DNA of 64,000 nt from Combretum micranthum. Lineage: Eukaryota > Streptophyta > Magnoliopsida > Myrtales > Combretaceae. Location of the stretch: positions 310,001-374,000 of the forward strand of contig JAMXBD010001246.1 of NCBI GenBank assembly GCA_024138025.1, in the 5' to 3' direction. Position 1 is the first letter of the stretch; each line of letters begins with the position of its first letter. Positions 32,516 through 43,541 of the stretch are shown one piece after another. The position numbers and the translations under genes were made by a program. Under the pieces are notes generated by a model, which was not told the origin of the DNA, made no database searches, and saw nothing but the letters and a program-made list of their open reading frames with translations.

Positions 32516-34429
32516 TTATTAAACATATCAAAATTTCATTAGTATTTACATATTGCATATACTTACACATGAGGCTATCATGAAATTAAATAAGTACCTG
32601 CTTGTCTAAAGGATGGGTATAGACGAAATATTTGGTTTAAAAGTTTTCTCGAGCTTGTCCATCGAGAACTTGTCTATATGGACGCAACGCACACCGTTCT
32701 AGTTTAAGGAGTATAAGTTGGATCGTTCGTTTTGCATTCATTTAGTCCAATGAAAATTCTAAAAATTATAATACCTTCTACTTAGGGAAGTACACTAGCT
32801 GGATTGTTGCCAAAGTAAGTAGGTCATTTACCATGCGGAAAAAAAATCCTCTTAATGATGTAGTATATTTATTTTGAAAACTCAAAACGAAGATTCTCTC
32901 TTCTCTTACTTATCTATGAGATTACTTCATCATGAGATAAAGGCATTTTTTCTTTCCGTCATCGATCTTTTCCTTTTCTTTTTTCTAATTTTGCTTCTAG
33001 ATCTCAACACTTACAACCCATTCACATAAAAAACGAATTATTTATTCTCTCCTTATTTTTTAGATAAAACTATTATTACGGTATTTAGTTGAGAGGAGTC
33101 ACGCCTCGATTAGAGTCAAGGTATCTTCAATTTCATCATGTATAACAATGAAGCATTACACACAAGGACAAACGTAAAAAACTAGTTTATCTAATTCATT
33201 TGCTAGCCAATTTTATATTTTAGAATCATGTATTTAGTTTTAAAAACTTCAAATGATACAATGGAAATATAAATTTTACAAAATATCTAATAAAAAACTT
33301 CTCCCATGAGTAAGCTAATCATAAAAGATAACGTCTAATAACATCGGAGGAGATATTGACTGTAAAAATAATAGAAGTTATAATACAAGTCTAAGGCTCT
33401 AAGCTATGTCTAAACGACGATAACAAGTCTAGAAATAAAAGCTTATATAAAATCAAGATGTGAGCCACGATCCTAATCACTAAGCTCAACCACTAGCTCC
33501 CTGAAGTGAGTCCCTATACCGTATGTCATCACAATACTTGCTATTAGAACCATCAGTACATGAAAAACAACAAAAGTTTGTTGAATCCTAGTATACAGTA
33601 ATGTAACCACATGCAATATGGCACACGCGCCTAAACTATATGCAATGCAACATTCAACATTTAATATTTGTTATTGAACACCAATCAAACAACATAGGAG
33701 CACTCACTCGGGACAATAAGCCATGAGAATCTAGGGATCCTGAATAGCAACAACTGTTAAGGGGGTTGTCTAAGGCAGGCTGAATACCTTAACCTCTTAA
33801 AGGAACATTCTATGTAATAGCCTTGTCTAGGAATCACAGCCATTATATATCTCCATTTATTTCAGTCTATAGTGATATGAAACTCAATTGGTATCTATAG
33901 TCATGAACTACATGTATTACTGCTCACCAAACATAAATGGACGTTACCCCATTACTATTCTCCCAATTAACTACCCACCTAGCCACTAACAGTAACCTAA
34001 ATACCTATATCGTACTAGCATTACCTAGCAAGATTATCACTCCCCAACTAGATTAAACGCTGCACACACAAACACCAAATTCAATTATTAAGTCATATTT
34101 GAGTTAAGTCCATTTGAGTTTGCCTATCCAACTTAGCAACACACATTACGTACCTGATAATGAATCGGTAAACAATAAAGGATCACATGTAAGACAATAA
34201 GTCAATTGAATATCTACCAAGGAAGATTAATTTGTGTAAGAATCAAGTTTACAAAACAATGATTTATATCATCTTGATTAATCAATTAACGTAAGATCTT
34301 ATGTAATATAAGGTCCTTAAGTTATAATAGAGTTAGATTCATCTATAGTAGTTAGGCTTAGATGATTTAGACTAAGCCCATAGAATTTAGAAATTGAATT
34401 TACTATTTAGATTTACTGGTGTTGCAGGT
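32516..34429. other. Non-coding DNA, unassigned
   Basis: No conserved frame was found. From about 33,400 to 34,150 the base composition is more even, with no A/T runs, as in a decayed transposon, but I could not identify a family. Confidence 0.35.
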
Positions 34430-36030
34430 ATCACATTCACCTGTAGAGACTACATACCTACAAATACCAAAAAGACGTTAGAGGTGCACTGGAGGGTTGC
34501 ACAGCGTGACCATTGTAATGCTTAAGTTAGTCCGTGGGCTTAGAGAGGGTCAAGCATTGATAAGATCAAAAAAAAAAAAAAAGAAAACAACCAGCCAACT
34601 GACCCTTCCCTATGGCGAGAAGGGCTTTATATAGTGTGTGGTCATACCATAATGGTGCCCATTGAATCTTTTCTGTTAGGGCGAATCTTCATCCAGTAGC
34701 TAAGTGCTGCTTGATGCCCAAAGTGAAGGAGTGGTCATCACATTGAGTGTGGTCGAATTGATTATGTCCCCCTCCTCCTCTCCCCACCCCCCTCATCTGC
34801 TGGCCCTAAGGTAGAACATGGGTATTTCATAACTAATAGGCCTAAACGAGTTCGTGGAGATGGATGCTAAGGAGCTTGGTCTCATGGAGCTGGCTTGTGA
34901 ATGAACAAGTGGAATTATCTCAAAGTTAAGCTGATGGAATGGTGATCCTCGATCTTTTGGTTAACTGTGTAAGTAGCACCACGAGTTTCCTCACTAGTTC
35001 GGACCTGAGGTGACATTTAGCGTAGACCCTTCTTGGGCTAGTAAGATAGTGATTTCTGGCCTTAGGGCCCATGTGTGATGGTAGTGAATTGAGTGGCCTG
35101 TGGCTTACACTCCACTATCAATACTTATCCCCCCTACACTCATTATACGAGGACAAGGAGATTCCTACACTTAGCTCATAAGGTGGACTCAGATGGTTGT
35201 TCCTCTTTTATTTAAGTTGCATCCCTTGCTTGTATCTTCTGGGCTCACAATGTTTTGAGCTAGGTCATTATCATAAGCCTCGATCTTGTGAGGTTTGTAG
35301 GGGAAGCCTCATAAGGTTTTCAAAAAACTTAATGGGAGTTGTGACAGTCGTGATGATTGTTCTTGACATGTAGTAGCGTTAGTGGGCTCATGACGTTTGG
35401 CTTATACTGTTCCTGAGTTCTAAGTAGTAGGTGATCACTTCATCTCCCTCTTTATTCCCTATATGTATATATATATATGCATCTTGGTGGGAGTCCTTCA
35501 CACAAAAAAAAAAAATTCTCTATAATGTTGTAAATCAAATGGTCTATATATTTCTTTCTTTTTGTTATTTGTTGATTCTAAAAAATTTAAGCTTAGGTAA
35601 TTTCGATACTCAATCTTTTTTCCACGATTTCGAATGCAGAGTGCAGCAAGTCGCAGATGAGCTGAAGAGAGGTGAGGGAGAAGTGAGTATAAACTTAGGG
35701 GGCTCGAGCTTCAGTGGAGAGGGTTAGTCATTAAAAAGAGGCTTAGCCTCCGTGAGTGGCCATAAAGAAAGGAGTGAATTTATCATGACACCAGCAAAGA
35801 AAACAAGCCATCCTAAACTTGAGCTCTTATGTCGAGTTAGCTGATAAAGTCTACCCATTCCCAATGGATAAGTACCCTTTGGATGGTCTAGGGGAAAAAC
35901 CGTCAACCCCCTGCATACTCAAGCGACAGATGGTTCTAGTCCCAATAGGATCAGTAGCAAAATTACAGAAATGCCCTTTAGATGATTCGCCAAAGGGAGA
36001 TGTAGGGGGCTCCTAAAGAAATGACTTTAT
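34430..36030. other. GC-richer island of unknown origin
   Basis: This stretch stands out from its surroundings by higher G+C and phrases such as 'agttagtccgtgggc', 'cccctcctcctctcc', 'gggggctcgagc' and 'gtagggggctcc'. There is a TATA-like GGGCTTTATATAG at about 34,620. Short plus frames at 35,431-35,727 and 35,819-36,016 resemble no family I know. It could be the body of a non-autonomous transposon, an LTR remnant or a captured gene fragment. No terminal repeats were found. Confidence 0.35.
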
Positions 36031-36084
36031 AATATGAAAAATCCAACATGAATTTAAAAAGAGAAAAGCCAAACTCCCTTCAAT

Positions 36085-36400
36085 AACAATTATGTGTTTG
36101 TCCCTGCCCCCTATACTTCGAAAGCGTGTTTTGACCCCTTAATCTACAGACAATCAACACTATTAATGACATTTTTGTAAATTTATGTCCTTTTTCCATG
36201 CCTTTCCATACAAAAAGTACCTTCATGAATAGTACAAATGTTGTACATTTTGGATAGAAAAGTACAAATGTCCTTAATAGTACTAATTGTTTATATAGAT
36301 TAAGGATTAAAAAAAAAAAAACCCACACTTTCAAAGTATGAGGGGTCTATCCGCACTACCCTTAATGTTTAGGGTATGTTTTTGCAATTTACCCAAGAAA
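36085..36400. repeat. MITE-like repeat with imperfect inverted ends
   Basis: The left end has 'ccccctatacttcgaaagcgtg' and 'gaccccttaatctac'; the right end has 'acactttcaaagtatgagggg' and 'gtttttgcaatttaccc'. The arms are roughly reverse complements, giving a hairpin of about 300 bp. No coding capacity. Confidence 0.5.
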
Positions 36401-38129
36401 TTATCTAAATGTTTCACTTTTTAAGATAATGGACTTTAAGATTTAGAATTGAGCCATTAAGTAATACCAGACTAAATTAGATAAAATTAGGCTCTATTTG
36501 AAATTAGGTTCAATTAGAGTAAATATTGGTTATTGAACCTAAGAATTGTGTTCAAGCCCAATTGGAATTAAACTTAACCCTAATTTATCTAGTGGCTCTT
36601 CTAATTTCTATTTAAGGCCGTTAAGGGTATTTTAGGGTTTTGGGCTCATGGAAAGAGTTTGGGCCTCAATCATATATTTCATTTTCAAGGTTTAATTATG
36701 TGAGTGATTGACGAAACACCCTGATGCACAACCGTGGGAAGCAGTATGCCTTTTTGCACTATTTCCAAAGTCTACTTTTAGTTTCTTATTTTGTTTGTTT
36801 TAACTTTTATATTCCATTATTACCCTTGCACAACTTGTGAGCATATATTAAGGTCATTTGGGTTATGTTAGCATGAGCTTAGTTATCTTTTGTAATTGAT
36901 TATAATCAATTGCCTTTGTTGGCTTTCTTGGAATTACTTCCAAAACCCAATTGAGTAATATTGAGTTTTTCTCAATATTATTCTTTATTGTTTCTATTGA
37001 TCATGCATCATGTCAATTAAGTGAAATCACTAGTTTGATTCTTCTCTTAGTGCGTCATATCTAAGAAGACAGATCATTCATATTCTTCATTTTATTACAT
37101 TTAATTATTCAAAACCCATAAAAATCCTATAATTCTATACTTTGTATTCATTAAAGGAAATCACTGTGTAGTTCTAACATGAATTTTATTTGTATCATAT
37201 ATATATTAATCAAGTTGGTTTAGCAATCTAATTAATTATTTAATCTAAAACAGTGATTTTCATTCAGAATCAAGGTTGAAAACAGGGGTCATACTGCATG
37301 CATGACTGGTTCGGTTTGGTTCGATAGGTTTGTCACACTTAAAATGCACTTCCCAATGGTGGTTGCTAGCAAGGGGTAGTGGTCCATGGTGGTCGGAAAG
37401 TGGTTAGTTCTGATGTTTAAAAAAGACGAGCTACGGTACATTTTTATAATGTGTCTAAGATAAAATATTTTTTAAAAATAGTAAATGACTAAAAAGTTAC
37501 AAAATGTTTAGTTTATTGCTAGACATATAAAACTATCACGCATTTTTAATTTCATACAAAAATAATTTTTTTTAATTTTATTTACTTTCCTAAGAAATAT
37601 GCTTATTATGCCTTTAATTCATTTGATACCTTAACTAACATCACAAAGTATGCATTCCTATGTGCTTATTTTCTATCCAGCTTTGTTATATTCATATTTA
37701 TTTAATTTCACCATGAAAAATTGTGAGAAAAATCATATAAAATATATTGAAATAGAATATATATGACACCATTCCATAGTTAACATATTTATATCACACA
37801 CTCATTAAATCACACAAGAACAATGCCAAAATTAACACATTTCACTTAAGCTATACATGATATTTTACCTAAATCATATATTTTATTATATGTATTTTTA
37901 CTATTATATTATATTATATTATTTGCTAATACATTTCATTGTTACACAAATTAACCAAAATACTTGTAGTACCGTGGATCGTATTTGCATCCATGCATAA
38001 CTGCTTCAGCAACGTTCATGGTTTGTAGTATGAGGATGGTAACAAATTGTTGACTGGTAACAAACTTTTGATTAAACTAAGCCAATTGTTGAATGATTTC
38101 ACTAACTATTTGCCATCAACCTTTAGATT
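36401..38129. other. AT-rich non-coding DNA
   Basis: No gene recognised. A CACTAGT at 37,028-37,034, preceded by AAT, is a weak candidate for the far end of the CACTA element described next; the identity with the other end is only 7 bp. Confidence 0.35.
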
Positions 38130-38650
38130 CATCATCTAAAGTACCGCTCATAATACAGAGAACTTGTACAGTCTGGATACACTAAACTCTTTGCATTTTC
38201 AAACACTCTTATCCATTGCTCCCTGTCAAATGAACTATTTTCATCTCTACTATTAACATAATCCCCCTTGGGATCACTCATGTTAGCGGCAAAATCCTCC
38301 TTCTTCACGTGCTTTATTTTCAAAGTGTGAGAACATAGGTCCAATATTCCCTTCACCCATGATAACATCATCATTTACCTCATCTTCATCTAAATCCTCA
38401 CCATGGAAAATCCACTATGAGTAGGTTCAAACCATTCCCCTCGTGAGGAGGTGATACTCAATAATCTGAATAGAATGCCATAAACTATTAAGACAATCTC
38501 TACAAGAACATCTAATCAATCCATCTGCCCTCTGGTGGTTTGCAGTAGCTTGTAAAAACTCTCTAGCTCCATTTATGTATTGTGTAGTTGTCAAATCACA
38601 CATCATATGCCAATTTCATGCAGACATCCTAAATTGGCATTTAATCAATC
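38130..38650 (-). pseudogene. CACTA (En/Spm) transposase 5' fragment
   Basis: Read on the minus strand, about 38,600 down to 38,400 gives YINGARDFLQATANHQRADG, LIRCSCRDCLNSLWHSI, IEYHLLTRGM and WIFHGE. This matches the transposase-associated domain of plant CACTA transposons (a cysteine-containing N-terminal domain). The same strand from 38,374 to 38,132 continues DREQWIRVFENAKSLVYPDC, like the 'LYPGCTKFSKLS' linker of these proteins. Stops replace Arg/Trp-type codons (for example GMV*TYS*WIFHGE). The catalytic DDE part is missing, so this is a truncated relic. The only recognised element end lies at 39,340, upstream in the transposase sense. Confidence 0.82.
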
Positions 38651-39296
38651 GACATATCTTATTTATATCAAATATTTTCTATATAGCTATTAAAAAACCT
38701 AATATCTAAATACTATCTTTAAATTAACATATTATTAAGCCATCTACATGTCATGTAGTTAAACTCAATAAACATGTATTAAATAATAATATACAATTGC
38801 TATATCCTAAATATATATATAATTATTTGAATTACTAACAAGAAATATATAAATATAAATTAAATATATATTAATTAATAAATATATAAATACTAGCTTT
38901 TAAATAATTGTATTTAAATTATTAAAAATATTTTACTAACCTTTTGGTGATTGCAGTACTCCAAATACCCAACTTGAGTTATGCAATTTATCAAATACTT
39001 GTACAAAAATAAAAACATAATTAATAAATTAAAATTATTTTTAAAAATATATATTTACCTATAACGCCGGTGAAATTTGCAAGCATAAAAAATTAAAATT
39101 GAGTGAAAGGGAGTATTGATTGGTCAGAGCAAGCGAACAAGATTCCATAGACAGTGAGACAAAGATATAGAGCCAAGATGAGGTGATTGTGGCTGCTGAC
39201 AGGAGCTATGAGAAGATTTTCGCCTCATCATCCCAGTCAACAGTGAAATTTGCCTCTAAGGCAAACTTCTTTGCTAACTAGCCAATGAGAGGCAAT
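38651..39296 (-). other. 5' region of the CACTA relic
   Basis: AT-rich DNA (38,651-39,050), then a less AT-rich 5' leader and subterminal region (39,100-39,296) between the transposase fragment and the element end. A possible splice donor in minus orientation lies near 39,058 (rc of 'tttacctataacgcc'). Confidence 0.45.
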
Positions 39297-39340
39297 GTTC
39301 GTCTCAAAAGTCGTTGCCATATCCAAGTTTTTTACTAGTG
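39297..39340 (-). repeat. CACTA terminal inverted repeat and subterminal motif
   Basis: In minus orientation the end reads CACTAGTAAAAAACTTGG, starting at 39,340. The following subterminal text has 'gacgaac' and 'gaggcaa' phrases that recur within 39,230-39,310. The CACTA start in the right orientation before a CACTA transposase fragment supports an element end. The 3 bp just outside are AAT. Confidence 0.65.
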
Positions 39341-39974
39341 AATTATTCTTAAACTTGATTTTATTCCAAGTTAATTTGTTTTACATAAATTAAATAAAAT
39401 TATTCATATTTATTATGGCTTATGGTTCCTATGATATCGAAACCAAATCATGGAAACCATAGATTACCTAGAACCAAGAACCAAACGGGTCAAGTTCTGA
39501 CTCCTAAATTATGCAATAAGTAATCACTAGATTTAGCTCGATTGTTGAAGCAAATCATATCGTAATGATATCTAGTTGGGTGTATCACCCAAATTTCAAG
39601 GTAGATGACCTTTTTTTTTTTTTGGATTTTTATTCAGTACAACCGTTCGTATATATATTTCTCATTCTTATCAATGGACTAAAAATGCTACCTTTATGTT
39701 TTTAAAAGACCTTTTTTAAAAAATTTGAAATAAATTGGCGAAATTCTTGAATGAAATGAACTTCTCGGAGATTGACGTGTTAATTTATGGACTCTATGGG
39801 AATCCTTGGAACGAAAGATGGTGACATGACACGCCACACTAATGATAAAGTATTCCTATAGCAATAGACTTTGTTATTATTTTACCTTTCCTTTTTTTCC
39901 AAAATAAAATTCGTTATTGATAAATAATGACAGGAAAATATATTAGAGTCTCATTGAATGGGCTGACTTCTGAT
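39341..39974. other. AT-rich non-coding DNA
   Basis: Spacer between the CACTA end and the copia insertion. A T-run lies at 39,611-39,623. No gene seen. Confidence 0.45.
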
Positions 39975-39979
39975 CCAGT

Positions 39980-40437
39980 TGTTAGAATTTGTGGCCCATT
40001 GTGTAAGTTTATTTTGGAAGAGTCGTGATTTTTAATCTAAATGACATGACTCTTCATAATGGGTGTCTTGATGGAAGACACCCCTTACCATTTCATGAAG
40101 AGGTATGGTCCTCTTCCTGCCCTTATATATATGTACAAGAGTTGACAATAAAGTTATATACTCACTCTTGTCTTCACTTTGAAAATCCATCATAAAAGTT
40201 AAGGGAAAGGAAGAGAAATCATTCCTTTGGTGAAATAAGGTTGGATTGGAGGGATAAGGTGATTTGAGGAAATTAAAGTATTCTTATTCTTGTTCTTCAA
40301 ATTCAAGATATTGCTATGGCTATAGATAAAGGTATGTATCTTATCATTATTTTGTTGTGAAAATCATGAAGTTCAAAGATCCTGAAATTGATATTGATGA
40401 AATAATCATATCATATAAATTATAAAATCATCTTACA
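39980..40437 (+). repeat. 5' LTR of copia element 1
   Basis: TGTTAGAATTTGTGGCCC... to ...ATCATCTTACA. A TATA-like CTTATATATATG lies at about 40,122, a likely promoter core. It differs from the 3' LTR at T/C near 40,029, a 1-bp indel near 40,156, G/A at 40,319 and a 1-bp indel near 40,345. Confidence 0.96.
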
Positions 40438-40439
40438 TG

Positions 40440-40451
40440 TGGTATCAGAGC
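40440..40451 (+). other. Primer binding site, initiator Met tRNA
   Basis: TGGTATCAGAGC, the canonical plant iMet PBS, starts two bases after the LTR end. Confidence 0.95.
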
Positions 40452-41657
40452 AAGGTTGAAGAACTTGTGATTTTCCATCTATTGAAATTTATTAGTTTTC
40501 ATTATTGGATTTTTGTGTAAGGACGTGAATCATGAATGGAATAAATAAAATAAAATTTAATATTTCGTTTCCTTTTCATCAATTACGGTCAGTGTTTGTT
40601 TTTATTTTATATAATTGCTTAGCATTCATGTGAAAGCAAAAAGCATCCATTTTATTAATTTTCTCCCTTGATCATATGATATACCAATTGTATGAACGTA
40701 ATCGTTGTTCTTCGGAAGGAATCTAAACAAATAGCATGAAAATTGTCATGTTAAGCATAAAAAAAAAAAAAAAATGCTTCCGTTTGTTCGTTACATTCAA
40801 ATATTACGAAACGGCATGAACATTGAACTGCTGAAAGGATGAAAACATTGTTCGTAAAAGTCGAACGTTAAATTAAATAAAAAATTTGAATTAATGAATG
40901 TTGCTGTTACTTTCTGAGCAAGTGGAGATGAAAATTTAAATGAGAGAACAGTTGCTGATTGAATGGTTCATGTGGTTCCGTGAAACGTTAAATATATATA
41001 TATATATATTTCTGTTTGGTTTTGGCCGTAACTTTAATGCATGTGAAATCATCCGTCGATTAAATGGTTCCATGATGCATGTAACTTAATGCATGATCTG
41101 ATTGAATGGTTCATGAATTCTAGAAAATGGAATATACAAACAACGGTTGGCATCGAAGTGCATGATTGCCAAATTGTTAGGAATGTAAAAGTACATTAAT
41201 TGTTTTTCATATTTACTGAAAGGAGTCAAGTCAACAAGTTCCTAAACCCAACAATTGTAGATGTTTGATAAATTGATTATGTGTATAGGTATGAAATTTT
41301 GATTTGTTAGTCACCAAAGTGGCCAAATCATTAATTTATAAATTTCTTAAGTTTTAAATTTACCCATGAATTTTATTTAAATGACATAATAGAATATGAT
41401 TTGGGTATTAAAGTTTGTATTATAAGATATTATAAATCATCCAAAGATGGTTTTGTTCTTATAATACATAACAAGTGTTTATGATAAGTATATTTTATTT
41501 GATTTATTTGTATATCCAAAGATAGCAAATATATCAAATTGTATGCATACTTATTTGTTATGATTAATGTTTATATATATTTTAGTATCACCCAAAGGTG
41601 GACTTTGATATATATAATTATGTTATTCCATGAGTTGATTGAATCTGAATTTTATGA
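40452..41657 (+). other. Untranslated leader of copia element 1
   Basis: About 1.2 kb of AT-rich non-coding DNA before gag. It includes an A-run (40,760-40,774) and (TA)n at 40,991-41,009. The phrase 'caaagatgg' or 'ccaaaggtgg' recurs every 50-100 bp from 41,320 to 41,600, suggesting degenerate internal repeats. Confidence 0.6.
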
Positions 41658-43061
41658 TTGTTCAAAGCATTAATGGCTACCGTATCTTTTATTATTGCAG
41701 TATCTGTTCCTGTTTCTCTGCATTCTCATGCTTCATCTGTTCCGATATTCAATGGATTGAATTTCTCAGATTGGCATGAGCAGGTCCAATTTCACTTAGG
41801 TGTTTTGGATCTTGACTTGTCTCTTCAAATTGAGAAACCCATTGCTATTATTGATGAAAGCAGTGATGAGGAAAAACGTCTCCATAAACTTTGGGAGAGG
41901 TCGAACAGATTAAGTTTGATGTTTATGAGAATGACAGTAGCAAACAACATTAAAGCTACTCTTCCCCAGACTGATAATGCTAAGGAATTCATTAAATTTG
42001 TGGAAGAGCGTTCTCAAACTGCTGACAAATCTCTTGCTAGTACATTGATGGGTACTTTGACCAACATGAAATTTGATGGGTCTCGTACTATGCATGAGCA
42101 TGTCCTTGAAATGACGAATATAGCAGCAAAATTAAGGACTTTAGGAATGACTGTGGATGAGTTCTTTTTGGTACAGTTCATATTGAACTCCTTGCCTCCT
42201 GAACAATATGGGCCTTTTCAAATGAATTACAACACTATAAAGGATAAGTGGAATATCAATGAATTGACCAGTATGCTAATTCAGGAGGAAACAAGATTAA
42301 AGAACCAAAAGACTCATTCTGTTCATTTTACAAGTCATCAAGAAGTTGCATCGAGTTCAAAGAAAAGGGCTAGAAAATTCAAGAAGAAAGGTTTACACAA
42401 CCTGAATGAATCTTCTAAAGATGCACAAATCCACAAAAAGGAAATCAAGTGCCATTTCTGTAGAAAGATTGGACACTTGAAGAAAGACTGCTTGAAACGT
42501 AAGGCTTGGTTCGAAAAGAAAGGTAAGCCTTGTGCTTTTGTTTGTTTTGAATCAAACCTTACACAAGTTTCTTATAATACATGGTGGATTGATTCTGGCT
42601 CGACAACTCATATTTCCAATACTATGCAGGGATTCCTTACGATCCAAACTATAAAGCCAAATGAGAATTTTGTATTCATGGGAAATGGAAACAAAGCTTC
42701 AGTTGAAGGAATCGGGACTTATCGCTTGATTTTGGAGACTGGGCATCACTTGGATTTGTTCCAAACCCTTTATGTTCCTACATTTTCTCGCAATTTGGTT
42801 TCTTTATCAAAACTTGATGTATTAGGTTTTTCTTTTAAGTTTGGATTTGAATCTTTCAGTTTGTATAAGGACAATAAACTGTATGGTTCAGGAATTTTAT
42901 GTGATGGTCTTTACAAGTTTAAACTTGATGATTATTTTGCTGAGACCTTAATGACCTTGCATCATAATATTGGAACTAAACGTAGTTTGATTAATGATAA
43001 CTCTGCTTACTTGTGGCATAAACGTTTAGGTCACATATCCAAAGAAAGTTGCAAGAATTAG
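41658..43061 (+). CDS. Copia element 1: Gag, protease and start of integrase
   Basis: 467 codons. An alternative start is the second Met (MATVSF, codon 6). Gag (UBN2-type) spans about residues 25-220, with FNGLNFSDWHEQVQFHLGVL near its start and DEFFLVQFILNSLP later. A CCHC zinc knuckle, CHFCRKIGHLKKDC, lies at about 263-276. The aspartic protease motif is WWIDSGSTTHI (about 306-316). The GAG-pre-integrase start LWHKRLGHISKE lies near the end. The last residues before the stop follow a 1-bp loss near 43,048; the true frame continues as [10 protein letters not shown] with CVDCIKGKQ. Proteins of this type assemble particles, bind RNA and process the polyprotein. Confidence 0.93.
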   Translation: MFKALMATVSFIIAVSVPVSLHSHASSVPIFNGLNFSDWHEQVQFHLGVLDLDLSLQIEKPIAIIDESSDEEKRLHKLWERSNRLSLMFMRMTVANNIKATLPQTDNAKEFIKFVEERSQTADKSLASTLMGTLTNMKFDGSRTMHEHVLEMTNIAAKLRTLGMTVDEFFLVQFILNSLPPEQYGPFQMNYNTIKDKWNINELTSMLIQEETRLKNQKTHSVHFTSHQEVASSSKKRARKFKKKGLHNLNESSKDAQIHKKEIKCHFCRKIGHLKKDCLKRKAWFEKKGKPCAFVCFESNLTQVSYNTWWIDSGSTTHISNTMQGFLTIQTIKPNENFVFMGNGNKASVEGIGTYRLILETGHHLDLFQTLYVPTFSRNLVSLSKLDVLGFSFKFGFESFSLYKDNKLYGSGILCDGLYKFKLDDYFAETLMTLHHNIGTKRSLINDNSAYLWHKRLGHISKESCKN

Positions 43062-43541
43062 TAAAGAATGAAATTCTTCCTACTTTGGATTTTACTGACC
43101 TTGGAATGTGTGTTGATTGTATTAAAGGAAAACAAACTCGACACACTAAGAAAGGAGCCACAAGAAGCACACAGCTTCTTGAAATTATACATACAGATAT
43201 ATGGACCTTTTGATGCTCCATCTTTTGGTGGAGAAAAGTATTTTATCACCTTTATTGATGATTTTTCACGCTATACTTATGTCTATCTTTTGCATGAAAA
43301 ATCTCAATCTATGAATGCCCTTGAGGTGTACATTAATGAGGTTGAGAGACAATTAGATAGAAAAGTGAAAATTATAAGATCCGATAGGGGTGGTGAATAC
43401 TATGGGAAGTATGATGAATCGGGGCAATGCCCAGGTCCATTTGCCAAATTTCTTGAAAAGCATGGCATATGTGCTCAATACACTATGCCAGGCACACCAG
43501 AACAAATGGTGTTGCAGAGAGGCGGAATCGTACATTATTAG
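43049..43541 (+). CDS. Copia element 1: integrase N-terminus and core (frameshifted)
   Basis: From about 43,049 to 43,199 the frame gives [20 protein letters not shown] (C-x2-C of the HHCC zinc finger) and [10 protein letters not shown] second 1-bp shift near 43,199 leads into [20 protein letters not shown] (core Asp) and [11 protein letters not shown] (second Asp). A third near 43,504 (AACAAATGG for the expected AACAAAATGG) moves into the next frame, where the core Glu follows. Integrase joins the cDNA to the host chromosome. Confidence 0.9.

Noticed and set aside
38132..38374. Independent small host protein on the minus strand
   Set aside because: Its VFENAKSLVYPDC text and upstream YINGARDFLQ and WIFHGE motifs identify it as part of a CACTA transposase relic.
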